Source of the DNA: Alkalimonas mucilaginosa
GTDB lineage: Bacteria > Pseudomonadota > Gammaproteobacteria > Enterobacterales > Alteromonadaceae
Direction: 5' to 3'
DNA length: 64,000 bases
Assembly (NCBI RefSeq): GCF_036327005.1
Contig: NZ_JAUGZK010000010.1
Coordinates: 1-64,000, forward strand
Numbering within the stretch: the stretch's first letter is position 1; each line of letters begins with the position of its first letter. Positions 15,871 to 24,767 of the stretch are shown here, one piece after another. A model generated the notes under the pieces. The model was not told where the DNA came from. It worked only from the letters and a program-made list of their open reading frames with translations, and searched no databases. Both the position numbers and the translations under genes were made by a program.

Positions 15871-17292
15871 TCAGGGAGCTTTGGCGGCTGGCTTCACCCA
15901 GGCTCGAAGAGCCAGGATCCAGCTAAAGTCTGCGCCGGCTCGTTGTGCTCCCTGATGACAGTTCATGCAACTGTCGTACTGATGGTAGGTTTCCATCGTT
16001 ACATTGGCCAACTGACAAGCCGGGAATGGCACCCCACCCGCCTGAACCGGCGTACCATCCTCACAGCCAAAGTCATCATTGGTAGGAGTGAGCGGTGATG
16101 CCGAGGGCAGAGTCGGCCATTGGGTGCCTATCAGTTGGTAATGCTGCCAGACTGTGCCCTGCAGCAACTGGCGGTACTGCTGGTTCAGGCCGGTCGTGGA
16201 CATATCCGGCTGACCAGTGGGTGGCTTAGGTGTATCCGCAATGGCCGACAGCCGAACCACATTGATCGGCTGCGGATTAAAATCATCCGCCGCGGGCACT
16301 CGGCTGGAGCCCGGATGCGCGGCCGGATTAGCCCGGGTAATGCCGGGGTGTTTTTTGTACAACTCAGGATCATAGTACGACGCCTGCATACTGGCCGGAG
16401 TACTGACATCTTCGCCCAGGTTATCGACCTGCTCAAAGGTTGCCCACACCCACTGGGGGAAGTTTGGTGTTTTCTGTGCAATATGAAATCCTACCAAGCC
16501 GGCTACAATCGGAGTGCAATCACAGACTATCATTTGACTTAGCTCATTGGTACGACAGGTGCCGGGAACTGTTGCCAGCGCTTCCAACTGGAAAAAACGT
16601 TGTCGGTACGGCCCTGGTACCTTGGCCAGATCACGCCAGGCAGCCTTCACTTCCAGCACTCCTTCCCCCTGCTCTGCACTGCTTGCCGGTAATTGAATGC
16701 CACCACTGGCGGGCCAGTTGGCTTTGTTGTAGTAGCCATGCTGGCGCACATAATCATACATCACCCGGTTCACCCGTACTTCATAGCGGGTAAATAAGCC
16801 GGTCTGATCCGGTAAAGGCCCGCCAAACGCCTGATTGATTTCATCGGCAATGGTGCCCATCTTACTACCGGTCGTGAGCACGCTTCGCCCCTGCTGCTCC
16901 AGATTTCGGCAAGCGGCAGCACCATTGGGTTGTTCCCAGCCGATAGGAGTATCGCTATTTTGCGGAAACAGATCATTGGCGGTTTTAAAACCCAGCCACA
17001 CCGGCTGCCTGCCATCGAAGTAGTGGCCAAACACCGCAGGATCATCCGGTCGATAGGCACTGCCATGGCTACCCGGTGCAGCAGGCCACATCAGTGCAAT
17101 AAAGTTTTGCCACATAAAATAATCAAAGTAGGGCCGGTTATCAACCGGGAAGGCCGCAAAAGGCTGTGGCGGTACTTCTGCCAACAAGTGCCCGGATACA
17201 TTTGGTGTTAACGGGTAGGGGTAACCAGGGCCAGCCGCCATCAGCGGCAAAGCCAGAGCTGCCAGCAACGTCATCCATGCAAAGGCTTTCAT
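15871..17292 (-). CDS. Exported monohaem c-type cytochrome, second gene of the pair
   Basis: A 473-residue protein. I start it at the ATG at 17292, where a signal peptide begins (MKAFAWMTLLAALALPLMAAG) and GGAGG lies in the end of the upstream gene; a longer open frame to 17412 runs through that gene. One haem-binding motif CMNCH is near the C-terminus (442-446). Recognisable stretches are FDYFMWQNFIALMWP and a Cys-rich CDCTPIVAGLVGFHIAQKTP. I do not recognise a named family. The large N-terminal part presumably forms a substrate or partner domain. It is co-transcribed with the other cytochrome gene, one base apart. Confidence 0.75.
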   Translation of the reverse strand: MKAFAWMTLLAALALPLMAAGPGYPYPLTPNVSGHLLAEVPPQPFAAFPVDNRPYFDYFMWQNFIALMWPAAPGSHGSAYRPDDPAVFGHYFDGRQPVWLGFKTANDLFPQNSDTPIGWEQPNGAAACRNLEQQGRSVLTTGSKMGTIADEINQAFGGPLPDQTGLFTRYEVRVNRVMYDYVRQHGYYNKANWPASGGIQLPASSAEQGEGVLEVKAAWRDLAKVPGPYRQRFFQLEALATVPGTCRTNELSQMIVCDCTPIVAGLVGFHIAQKTPNFPQWVWATFEQVDNLGEDVSTPASMQASYYDPELYKKHPGITRANPAAHPGSSRVPAADDFNPQPINVVRLSAIADTPKPPTGQPDMSTTGLNQQYRQLLQGTVWQHYQLIGTQWPTLPSASPLTPTNDDFGCEDGTPVQAGGVPFPACQLANVTMETYHQYDSCMNCHQGAQRAGADFSWILALRAWVKPAAKAP

Positions 17293-17293
17293 C

Positions 17294-18661
17294 TCAGTGC
17301 CCTCCCTGACAAGGCTGCGCAGCACCATCCCGTGCATGCTGCCAGTATTGGCCAAACGCCACCCACATTTGCAGCGAGGTATCAAAGCTAACGGTATTTG
17401 GGAAAGAACCACTGACCGGCCCCATCGGGTACTTCAGGTTTTGAAAGTAAGCGACATTCTCTGCCGAATACTGCTCACACTGGCCTTCAAAGCCAAAGAT
17501 ATTCGGCGAGAATGGCTCTAACTGGCGGCCATCCGGGCTGGCAAACGCATTGCCATGGCACGACAAACAAGAGGATAGTTTATTATCGACCGGACCAGCC
17601 AGCCGTTGCTGACAGCCAAAATGCTCCGCCTGCACATTGATATCGGACTGGTTAAGTACCGACTGCCGGGCAGCAATACTCTCCCCCTTTGGCACCGCGG
17701 GGAAAGTCCATGGATCCATACCCCACTGCAAACCAACCGGGCTTAAATTATCCCAGGGGGTTTCACCCTTCATACCGGCATTGTAGGCAAAAGTTCCATA
17801 GACCCAGTTGGTCGGCGAGCGAGAGTCCACCACGGCGACATCCAACTGCACCAGATGCACCGGCTGGGGGTTGCGCTGGCAATAAAACTGATTGTTCTGC
17901 TCGATATGCCGGTTTGCCATCCAGGCAGGTGCACCAGCAAGGTAAGCCACATCCTCTGGCGTGACGGTAGAGAACAGCAGTTTGGCCACAACAGTCCCCT
18001 CAGGAAACGGTAGCCCGGCCTGCGTCAACTTGCCGGCATAGTCGGTCATCACCGGTTTACCGTCTTTCGCCCAGGCCTGCCCCAGCACATAAGCCCCATG
18101 CGGGTTGTAGACACCAAAAGCCCAGGTTTCAAAACGGGGCTCGGCCATCGCTTGGCCTGCCGCCGGCAAACCATGCAGGCCGCGCTTACCAAAAAAGTCC
18201 GACAACACTGCCGTTCTTTCGTTAGTGAGGCCATGAATAAACTCACGGCCGGTGGTGGGATCGTAGGCCATCCAGGGTACATGAAACCAGCGGGTGCTGC
18301 CACTCACCTGCACTTTCCAGCCTTGCTCATTGCGCAAATACGGATCCTGTTGTTCACGCACATAATTCAAAATATGCATGATGTAATCCTGCCACTGTTG
18401 ATCCCACGCCGGCACGCCCTGCTCGCTAAAATCGGTGTTAAACAAATTTGCCGGGCCATCCAGCCACTTGCATACCGACTTATCGCAAGGTGCCGGCATT
18501 TCTGTTGGATAATTATGGCTTAACTGGAAAACAGGTCCTTGCCAGTCAGCTGGGGGTGGTGACACAGCATTGCGCCAGGCCAGTTCCGCAGATGCTGCTG
18601 CCAGCAGGTTAAAAGAAAAGCATAGTGTCCAGATACTTACAATAGCGGTTAACTTTATCAT
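17294..18661 (-). CDS. Exported monohaem c-type cytochrome, first gene of the pair
   Basis: A 455-residue protein with a signal peptide (MIKLTAIVSIWTLCFSFNLLAAASA) and AAGGA eight bases before the ATG. A single CLSCH haem motif lies at 365-369, again in the C-terminal part. The N-terminal region has paired cysteines (CDKSVCKWL) and segments such as WKVQVSGSTRWFHVPWM and REFIHGLTNERTAVL. It shares its general plan (large exported N-terminal region, late CxxCH) with the following gene. A periplasmic redox role is likely; the partner is unknown. Confidence 0.75.
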   Translation of the reverse strand: MIKLTAIVSIWTLCFSFNLLAAASAELAWRNAVSPPPADWQGPVFQLSHNYPTEMPAPCDKSVCKWLDGPANLFNTDFSEQGVPAWDQQWQDYIMHILNYVREQQDPYLRNEQGWKVQVSGSTRWFHVPWMAYDPTTGREFIHGLTNERTAVLSDFFGKRGLHGLPAAGQAMAEPRFETWAFGVYNPHGAYVLGQAWAKDGKPVMTDYAGKLTQAGLPFPEGTVVAKLLFSTVTPEDVAYLAGAPAWMANRHIEQNNQFYCQRNPQPVHLVQLDVAVVDSRSPTNWVYGTFAYNAGMKGETPWDNLSPVGLQWGMDPWTFPAVPKGESIAARQSVLNQSDINVQAEHFGCQQRLAGPVDNKLSSCLSCHGNAFASPDGRQLEPFSPNIFGFEGQCEQYSAENVAYFQNLKYPMGPVSGSFPNTVSFDTSLQMWVAFGQYWQHARDGAAQPCQGGH

Positions 18662-18967
18662 TTTCGTTGTCCTTGTCTGCTACATGCCCATTGGGTATAG
18701 CGAAAGCCCACAACAAAGACGGGATAAAGTTCTGAGAAAAATACGATAATTCATGAATCAAGGTTGCTACCAATGCTGCAGCCTTGATAAAGCGCCCTAG
18801 GTTATGCCATACGTTAAGTACTACTTTCTGACGCAGTTGGCTCATCCAGCGAACACTGCATGCACAAAGGTAACTTGGCCGCAACCAAGCCGGCAAGGGC
18901 GGAACCTTGCACCAGCTTGATTAGGCCCGGATACAGAGCAAAAGAACACCGCATCCAGGAGCAGAGT
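18662..18967. other. Intergenic region upstream of the cytochrome operon
   Basis: These 306 bases separate the cytochrome operon from the PPC-like gene upstream on the same strand. Two short open frames on the minus strand (18609-18896 and 18814-19008) look like chance. The promoter of the cytochrome operon should lie here, but I could not identify its elements. Confidence 0.45.
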
Positions 18968-20026
18968 TTAGTGAATACGCAGTGAGAAAACGCCTTGGCC
19001 TGCGCCATAGGCCATCACCTGGATCCGATAGTCTCCGGCAGGAAAGGTTTCATGGATCAATGAGTTGGTACCGATGCCACCATCATCATCCGAGAAGCGG
19101 ATCCCGGCCCCTTGCACTTCCAGTACGGTATCAAAAGAGTCAGAGTCCAGAGCAATCCGCAGTCGTCGTTCCTGTTGCAGGCTAAAGCTGTACTCAACGA
19201 CTTCACTCTGCTGCATCATCCCCTGCACTCGTTGCCCCACTTCCAGTTCACCACCTTGCTGCAAATCCTGCATCGTATTGAGCTGCTGCAGCCGAAGTTG
19301 GTACTGGCCAAAGCCATGCTCTTCGACACTGTATGAGGTTGAAGCACCCAACTGATAAACCCCGGGTTGCAGCATCAATACAAGGCGAGCATTCAAACCA
19401 TCTCCACCGTCATCATCGGTCTGGTTTAGTCCCAAACCAGTCAGTGTCAGGTAGCTATCCAGCTTGGAACTGCTCATATCAAATTGATACATGCCGAACT
19501 GCTCTATCGTAACCTCGTACTGGTTTACTGAGCCAGTAAGATAACCGGTCACTTCCTGGTTTACCTCCAGGCTCCTTTCGCTCATTACCTCCAGCCATTC
19601 CGTTTCCAGCCGAAAAGGCCCATAGGCACTGGCAGAGGCACCACTGACAACCAGTGTTAAAGGTGTTTGACGACTGGTTTCATCAATCAAGACATAAAGC
19701 TCATCCAGGACGCTGTTTTGAATGATTTCATGGTCTGCATTCAATAGCGTCAAGTGGCCTTCAAGAGCCCCATGCTGCTGGATGCGCAACAAACCAGCTT
19801 GAGCTGGCAGAAATCTGAATGCCTGGTAACGTGAACCATCTTTTAAATTGATGGCACTAGCCTGAGTTAACTCTCCACGGCTAGTACTTCCAAGCTCCAG
19901 AGTTGTCAGGCTATGCTGTGAAGCGCCAGTTTGCGGGCCCACCCTATCCAACTGCTTCAATGCAACAGCACCAGCGACCCCACCAAGAATGAAACTAACA
20001 ACAATAGCCAATGTATTTACTTTCAC
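18968..20026 (-). CDS. Membrane-anchored protein with PPC-like beta-sandwich repeats
   Basis: I prefer the GTG at 20026, giving 352 residues, because CGGAG lies six bases upstream; an ATG at 20053 has no ribosome site. The N-terminus (MKVNTLAIVVSFILGGVAGA) is a signal anchor or signal peptide. Three repeats of about 100 residues follow, each like bacterial pre-peptidase C-terminal (PPC) domains. The second and third contain acidic DDDGG loops (QTDDDGGDGLN and FSDDDGGIGTN), which suggest calcium binding. There is no protease domain. It is probably an envelope adhesion or scaffold protein. Confidence 0.65.
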   Translation of the reverse strand: MKVNTLAIVVSFILGGVAGAVALKQLDRVGPQTGASQHSLTTLELGSTSRGELTQASAINLKDGSRYQAFRFLPAQAGLLRIQQHGALEGHLTLLNADHEIIQNSVLDELYVLIDETSRQTPLTLVVSGASASAYGPFRLETEWLEVMSERSLEVNQEVTGYLTGSVNQYEVTIEQFGMYQFDMSSSKLDSYLTLTGLGLNQTDDDGGDGLNARLVLMLQPGVYQLGASTSYSVEEHGFGQYQLRLQQLNTMQDLQQGGELEVGQRVQGMMQQSEVVEYSFSLQQERRLRIALDSDSFDTVLEVQGAGIRFSDDDGGIGTNSLIHETFPAGDYRIQVMAYGAGQGVFSLRIH

Positions 20027-20179
20027 TTGTATCTCCGAATGAAAAAACTGCATTTAAAGCAAGCTTCAGTGCAGCATTCTATGCTGATTTATCAGTTATT
20101 GAGACAAAAATTTCTTACTTAATGAATAAGCTGCCCCCAATCAGAGTAAGACGAACTCTAAGATGAGCTAACAGCGCTT

Positions 20180-20605
20180 TTAACGGGTGTTTTTTACCAC
20201 CAAAGTCCCTGCCAGCTTATCGTGCCATCCCTGCTTCTTTTTATCAAAACCCACCCAGATAATACCAAGCAACAGCGGGATACTGGCAAGGTAATACCCC
20301 AGATAGCGCAGCACCAATCGACCGGTGGGAACGTGCTGGCCGGTGCTGGCGTCTACCACTTTAAGACCCAGCAGCATTTTTCCTGGGGTTGCCGATTTAT
20401 AAACCCAAAATAAAACCACAGCGATGGCTGGGAATACATAGTTTAACATCAGGCCCCAGCCTCTTAGCTCGTATGCATCTGCCAACCAGTACTCTTTGCC
20501 GTAAATAAGGGTAATGATCGGTAAAATCACCAGCATAAACAGCACACTGTCAATCAAAGCAGCACCCACCCGAACCCAAAAACCAGCGTATTCCACATCC
20601 TTCAT
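20180..20605 (-). CDS. RDD-family membrane protein
   Basis: A 141-residue protein. YAGFWVRVGAALIDSVLFMLVILPIITL contains the Arg and Asp that name the RDD family, and KSATPGKMLLGLKVVDASTG is its second signature. Three to four transmembrane segments are expected (about 15-37, 55-75, 105-125). RDD proteins are inner-membrane proteins, some linked to Na+/H+ exchange, most uncharacterised. Monocistronic in a run of small membrane genes. Confidence 0.85.
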   Translation of the reverse strand: MKDVEYAGFWVRVGAALIDSVLFMLVILPIITLIYGKEYWLADAYELRGWGLMLNYVFPAIAVVLFWVYKSATPGKMLLGLKVVDASTGQHVPTGRLVLRYLGYYLASIPLLLGIIWVGFDKKKQGWHDKLAGTLVVKNTR

Positions 20606-20759
20606 TTCGTACTCCTGTAAAATAGTGCGCTAAGCAACAACGATAATGTCACTGATTTCCCTAATAAAGCCCCGCTAATGAACGAGCGCGTGCATTGTCT
20701 AGAGAACACCAGCAACACCTTAAAAGACTTTATTCCCTTACTCATGAATAATACTGCAG

Positions 20760-21206
20760 CTAGCGGCTTAGCTCATCAACCACTTGCAAGGCAGGGTAAT
20801 GCTGCTGCAGAAAATGCAATAGCCGGTTGTTCTCCAAAAAATCGGCCTGGGTGACCTGCAACACTACTGGCAGATACCCTGCTTGTTTAATACTTACTCG
20901 ATGGCAGGAACGCTGGCTCACTTCATAGTGCACGTACTCTGTATCAGCCAGCTTGAACTCCACCCCCAACAAACTGATAGTGCCTTGCTGCACCTTGGCT
21001 GCATAAGGTTTAAAAGCACCTCTTGGCCACTGCTCAATCACCACTGTCACTACCGCAAGCAACGCAAAAAAAAGCAATTGCTGCAGCATAGGCCTGCCAA
21101 CCATATCCGCCAGATAATACGCCAGTGCCGCCCCCAAAAAAGTGCGGTAAAGCACCACATACAACCAGGGGGTGGGCAATTTTTTTAGTTTAGGCAGAGT
21201 ATCCAT
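20760..21206 (-). CDS. Small membrane protein of unknown function
   Basis: A 148-residue protein with a short basic N-terminus (MDTLPKLKKLPTPW) and two hydrophobic segments at about 15-35 and 42-60, followed by a cytosolic part of mixed strands and helices (GTISLLGVEFKLADTEYVHY, then ADFLENNRLLHFLQQHYPAL). The strand pattern recalls a PH-like domain of small membrane proteins, but I cannot name the family. Confidence 0.55.
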   Translation of the reverse strand: MDTLPKLKKLPTPWLYVVLYRTFLGAALAYYLADMVGRPMLQQLLFFALLAVVTVVIEQWPRGAFKPYAAKVQQGTISLLGVEFKLADTEYVHYEVSQRSCHRVSIKQAGYLPVVLQVTQADFLENNRLLHFLQQHYPALQVVDELSR

Positions 21207-21356
21207 TCAATTATCTTTCTCCGTTGAGAGCACAGGTTGTAATCCAAGCACTGCGGGGCTATGGTCCAGCATGGCGATATCGCCATCACGATAAAAAACT
21301 GGCCAGAGCCCCGGGAGCAATAGTGATGAGAAAAACTGACAGCCTAAGTTCACTCA

Positions 21357-21734
21357 TCAGGCTGCAACATCATTCATAAATCCAAGGATGACAGGAACAA
21401 AAATCGCAAATGTGGCATTGCAATTTTCCTGTGAAGTTGCTTGTTCCAGGTTGTGCTTCTGCAATATCAAGCTATAAGCCAAGCGCTCTAATGGATCAGT
21501 TACCTGCGTCTCAACCTCTTTTTTCAAGGCCGCTACAAGCAATGGGTTGTTACCTTCAGACAGATAATTTGTAGTATGTAATAGCCTGATAGCATCCAAA
21601 TAATGCTGTTTCGTTGATAGAAAATCGTCCTTATTGAACTCTGGGCTCTGACTGGCACGAAGCGTATCAAACACATCCATCATTACATCCTGGATCTGGT
21701 CGTTAATCGAAGCGGGAAGATCTATGGTTTTCAT
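21357..21734 (-). CDS. Hypothetical helical protein
   Basis: A 125-residue, mostly helical, acidic protein (INDQIQDVMMDVFDTLRASQ, then LLHTTNYLSEGNNPLLVAAL). The last 20 residues are hydrophobic (ATFAIFVPVILGFMND) and could be a tail anchor. No domain is recognised. It stands alone between the small membrane protein and the glgP terminator, in A+T-richer DNA. Confidence 0.5.
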   Translation of the reverse strand: MKTIDLPASINDQIQDVMMDVFDTLRASQSPEFNKDDFLSTKQHYLDAIRLLHTTNYLSEGNNPLLVAALKKEVETQVTDPLERLAYSLILQKHNLEQATSQENCNATFAIFVPVILGFMNDVAA

Positions 21735-22062
21735 ATGCTATATCCATACTGGCGGGCAACAACCGGAGTATGCCTGGTGGTGGTTATCAGACTTGTGTAT
21801 GCATAGACTGTAGATACACTAAGTCCAGAATCCTGAAAGATGCGAGTCTACCCTCACAATAAAATGTAAATCAAGGAATTTCCTGCATTCATCAATGTTA
21901 CTACAAAGTACCAGAAATAAAACTATGGGTTATTGGGGCAACTCGAAACTAGCAAATATAGATTTGTTAAGGTCTAAAACCATCTTCTACGCTTTTACAA
22001 AAAAGTCCCGGCGTGGTGTCCGGGACTTTGTTTGTTTCAGCTCGAAAAGAAAGCGGTTGGCT
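21735..22062. other. Intergenic region behind glgP
   Basis: These 328 bases contain the glgP terminator at 22002-22029 and, nearer 21735, the unresolved promoter of the hypothetical gene reading leftwards. An open frame on the plus strand (21895-22086) crosses the terminator hairpin and is not believed. Confidence 0.55.
22002..22029 (-). terminator. Rho-independent terminator of glgP
   Basis: AAAGTCCCGG and CCGGGACTTT form a perfect ten-base stem around an eight-base loop. On the minus strand the stem is followed by TTTTTTG. It lies 33 bases behind the glgP stop. Confidence 0.85.
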
Positions 22063-24549
22063 TTAGTCGACGTGACATGGCTTTAATTGCCATACCCGGT
22101 CGACATAATCCTGAATGGAGCGGTCCGAGGTAAACTTGCCAACACAGGCGGTATTCATAATGGCTTTTTTCGCCCAGCCTGCTTTGTCACGATACCAGCC
22201 ATCAATTTGCTGCTGTGCAGCCTGGTAGGCTTCAAAGTCGGCTAGCACCAGATAGGGATCGCCCCCCTCCAGCAAGCTGTGTTTAATAGCGGAAAGCTCC
22301 CCCGGCTTGCCTGGCGTGAAGTAATCGGTTTCTAACCAGTCCAGCACTGCTTTGATTTCAGGGTTGTTGTGGTAGTAATCACGGCTGTGGTAACCACTGC
22401 GATGCAGGTCTTTGACTTCATCCACGGTTAAGCCAAAGATAGCAATGTTGTCCGCTCCGACCTCCTCGGCAATCTCAATGTTGGCACCATCTAAAGTGCC
22501 TACCGTAATGGCGCCGTTGAGTGCCAGCTTCATATTGCCGGTACCGGAAGCTTCCTTACCGGCAGTGGAGATTTGCTCCGACACATCGGCCGCAGGGATC
22601 ATTTTCTCAGCCAGAGTCACGCGGTAATTTGGCATAAAGACTACTTTGATGCGATCTTTCACCCGTTTGTCATGGTTGATTTTCTCTGCCACCTTATTGA
22701 TGGCATAGATGATCTCTTTCGCCAGTTTGTAGCCCGGCGCAGCCTTGGCACCAAAGATAAAGACCCGTGGTACCATGTCGTAATCCGGGTTTTGCAAAAT
22801 ACGGCGGTACAACGCCAGAATATGCAACAGATTCAGATGCTGACGCTTGTACTCATGCAGCCGTTTGATCTGAATATCAAAGATAGCCGCCGGATCCACT
22901 GCAACTCCGGTCAGCTCATTGATAACTTTGGCCAAATCGGCCTTATTTTGCTGCTTGATGGCCATGAAATCATCCTGCACTTTCACATCATCGGCATAGG
23001 CAGCCAACTTGGACAGTCGCTTAAGATCCGTTGGCCATTCGGTGCCAACCAGTCGATCCAGCATGGATGACAACCGCGGGTTGCAAGCTTTAAGCCAGCG
23101 CCGTGGTGTTACGCCATTGGTGACATTGGTGAACTTGTCCGGCCACAGAGCGACCATTTCCGGAAACAGATCAGACTGCACCAGTTTGGAATGCACTTCG
23201 GCTACCCCATTGACCCGGAAGGAGCCAACCACCGACAAATGCCCCATCCGCACCATCGGCTCATGGCCTTCTTCGATGATCGAGAGTTTGCGCTTTTTGT
23301 CGTTATCACCCGGCCAGCGTACATCCACCTGCTCCAGCAGAAAACGGCGGTTGATTTCGTAGATAATTTCCAAATGGCGTGGCAGTACTTTTTCAAACAT
23401 CCGTACCGACCAGCTTTCCAGCGCCTCCGGTAACAGGGTATGGTTGGTGTAAGCAAACACCTGCTGGCAGATAGCCCAGGCTTCGTCCCACACCATATCA
23501 GCGCGATCCACCAAAATACGCATCAATTCCGGTATCGCCACTGCCGGGTGAGTATCGTTCAGCTGGATCACCACCTGCTGCGGAAACTGGCTCCAATCAT
23601 CGCCGTGAGCTCGTTTGTAGCGGCGGATCATGTCTTTTAGTGAACAGGAGCAAAAGAAATACTGTTGGATCAGTCGTAACTCTTTGCCTGCTTCGGTTTC
23701 ATCGTTCGGATACAGCACTTTGGAAATGGTTTCCGCTTCGATGTTCTCGCGCGATGCATCGACATAACCGCCCGAGTTGAACACGTCCCAGTTAAAGAAG
23801 TCACTGGCCCGGCTTTCCCACAAACGCAATACGTTGACCGAGCTACCGTGGTAACCAACCACCGGGATATCCCAGGGAACACCTTTGATAATGCGGCCAG
23901 GGTGCCAGACTTTTTTCATCCGCCCTTGCAAGTCGTATACAGTTTCAACATAGCCGTACACCGAAACTTCCTGCACCGACTCTGGCCGGCAGATCTCCCA
24001 TGGATTGCCGTATTCGCGCCAGCTGTCTGGCCGCTCAATTTGTCGTCCAGCCTGAAATTCCTGCTGAAACAGGCCATGCTCATAATGAATGCCATAGCCC
24101 ACGGCCGGCAGATTCATGGTCGCCAACGAATCAATAAAGCATGCAGCCAGGCGGCCCAGGCCTCCATTGCCAAGTGCCATATCTTCTTCTTGCTCTTCCA
24201 GCTCAGTAATATCATGGCCAAGTTCGGCCAGCGCCTGCTTGGCTGACTGATACAATCCAAGGTTATGCAGATTGTTGCTGAACAAGCGGCCCATCAAATA
24301 TTCCAGGCTGAAATAATGCACCGCCCTGGTGTCTTGTTCGTAGTGCTCGCGCTGGGTAGTGCGCAAACCATCAAACACGGACTCATTGACAGCCGCACAG
24401 GTTGCCCGCCACCAGGCTTGCGGGCTGGCTTTGTTTAAGTCTGTGCCCAGGGTCGCATGCAGATGACGGACGATACGCTCTTTTAGTTGTTCAGCAGTTA
24501 GCGGCTGCGCTGCCGTAGTCGGTTTGTTGGAGGTAGTTTTGTTAGTCAT
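22063..24549 (-). CDS. glgP: Glycogen/maltodextrin phosphorylase
   Basis: An 828-residue GT35 enzyme from the ATG at 24549 (AGGA six bases upstream). It degrades alpha-1,4-glucans to glucose-1-phosphate with pyridoxal phosphate. EDMALGNGGLGRLAACFIDS (active-site glycine loop), the KRLHEYKRQHLN segment and EASGTGNMKLALNG (the Lys that binds PLP) are intact, and length is normal. The product feeds Pgm, encoded just upstream on the same strand but 218 bases away. A HexR-like palindrome at 24678-24692 overlaps a plausible promoter. No other glg genes are present here. Confidence 0.95.
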   Translation of the reverse strand: MTNKTTSNKPTTAAQPLTAEQLKERIVRHLHATLGTDLNKASPQAWWRATCAAVNESVFDGLRTTQREHYEQDTRAVHYFSLEYLMGRLFSNNLHNLGLYQSAKQALAELGHDITELEEQEEDMALGNGGLGRLAACFIDSLATMNLPAVGYGIHYEHGLFQQEFQAGRQIERPDSWREYGNPWEICRPESVQEVSVYGYVETVYDLQGRMKKVWHPGRIIKGVPWDIPVVGYHGSSVNVLRLWESRASDFFNWDVFNSGGYVDASRENIEAETISKVLYPNDETEAGKELRLIQQYFFCSCSLKDMIRRYKRAHGDDWSQFPQQVVIQLNDTHPAVAIPELMRILVDRADMVWDEAWAICQQVFAYTNHTLLPEALESWSVRMFEKVLPRHLEIIYEINRRFLLEQVDVRWPGDNDKKRKLSIIEEGHEPMVRMGHLSVVGSFRVNGVAEVHSKLVQSDLFPEMVALWPDKFTNVTNGVTPRRWLKACNPRLSSMLDRLVGTEWPTDLKRLSKLAAYADDVKVQDDFMAIKQQNKADLAKVINELTGVAVDPAAIFDIQIKRLHEYKRQHLNLLHILALYRRILQNPDYDMVPRVFIFGAKAAPGYKLAKEIIYAINKVAEKINHDKRVKDRIKVVFMPNYRVTLAEKMIPAADVSEQISTAGKEASGTGNMKLALNGAITVGTLDGANIEIAEEVGADNIAIFGLTVDEVKDLHRSGYHSRDYYHNNPEIKAVLDWLETDYFTPGKPGELSAIKHSLLEGGDPYLVLADFEAYQAAQQQIDGWYRDKAGWAKKAIMNTACVGKFTSDRSIQDYVDRVWQLKPCHVD

Positions 24550-24677
24550 TGCCAATCCTGTTGGTTAGAAGCTCACCGGTCGTGCACTACTCCGGCAGAT
24601 AAATGCATTCTGCCGGGGTCTTGCTAAGCTTAGCTTGTCGCCAAGCTCAGACAAGTGAAAGATTTCCTGCTATTAAA

Positions 24678-24692
24678 TGTAAAAAGATTACA
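24678..24692 (-). promoter_or_regulatory. HexR-like operator upstream of glgP
   Basis: TGTAAAAAGATTACA is a perfect TGTAA-N5-TTACA palindrome and close to the HexR consensus TGTAATNNNATTACA. On the minus strand it sits between a TTGTTT-like -35 and a TTAATA-like -10, about 130 bases before glgP. HexR controls central sugar metabolism in Alteromonadales, so regulation of glgP is plausible. HexR itself is not in the window. Confidence 0.45.
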
Positions 24693-24767
24693 AAAAACAA
24701 GGCAGGAATACGTTTGCAGTGGCATTGACAATAAATTATCGTAAGAATATTACACTATTTAGCGCTT

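Noticed and set aside
18609..19008. Two short minus-strand open frames between the cytochrome and PPC genes
   Set aside because: They overlap each other and their neighbours, lack ribosome sites and match no family.
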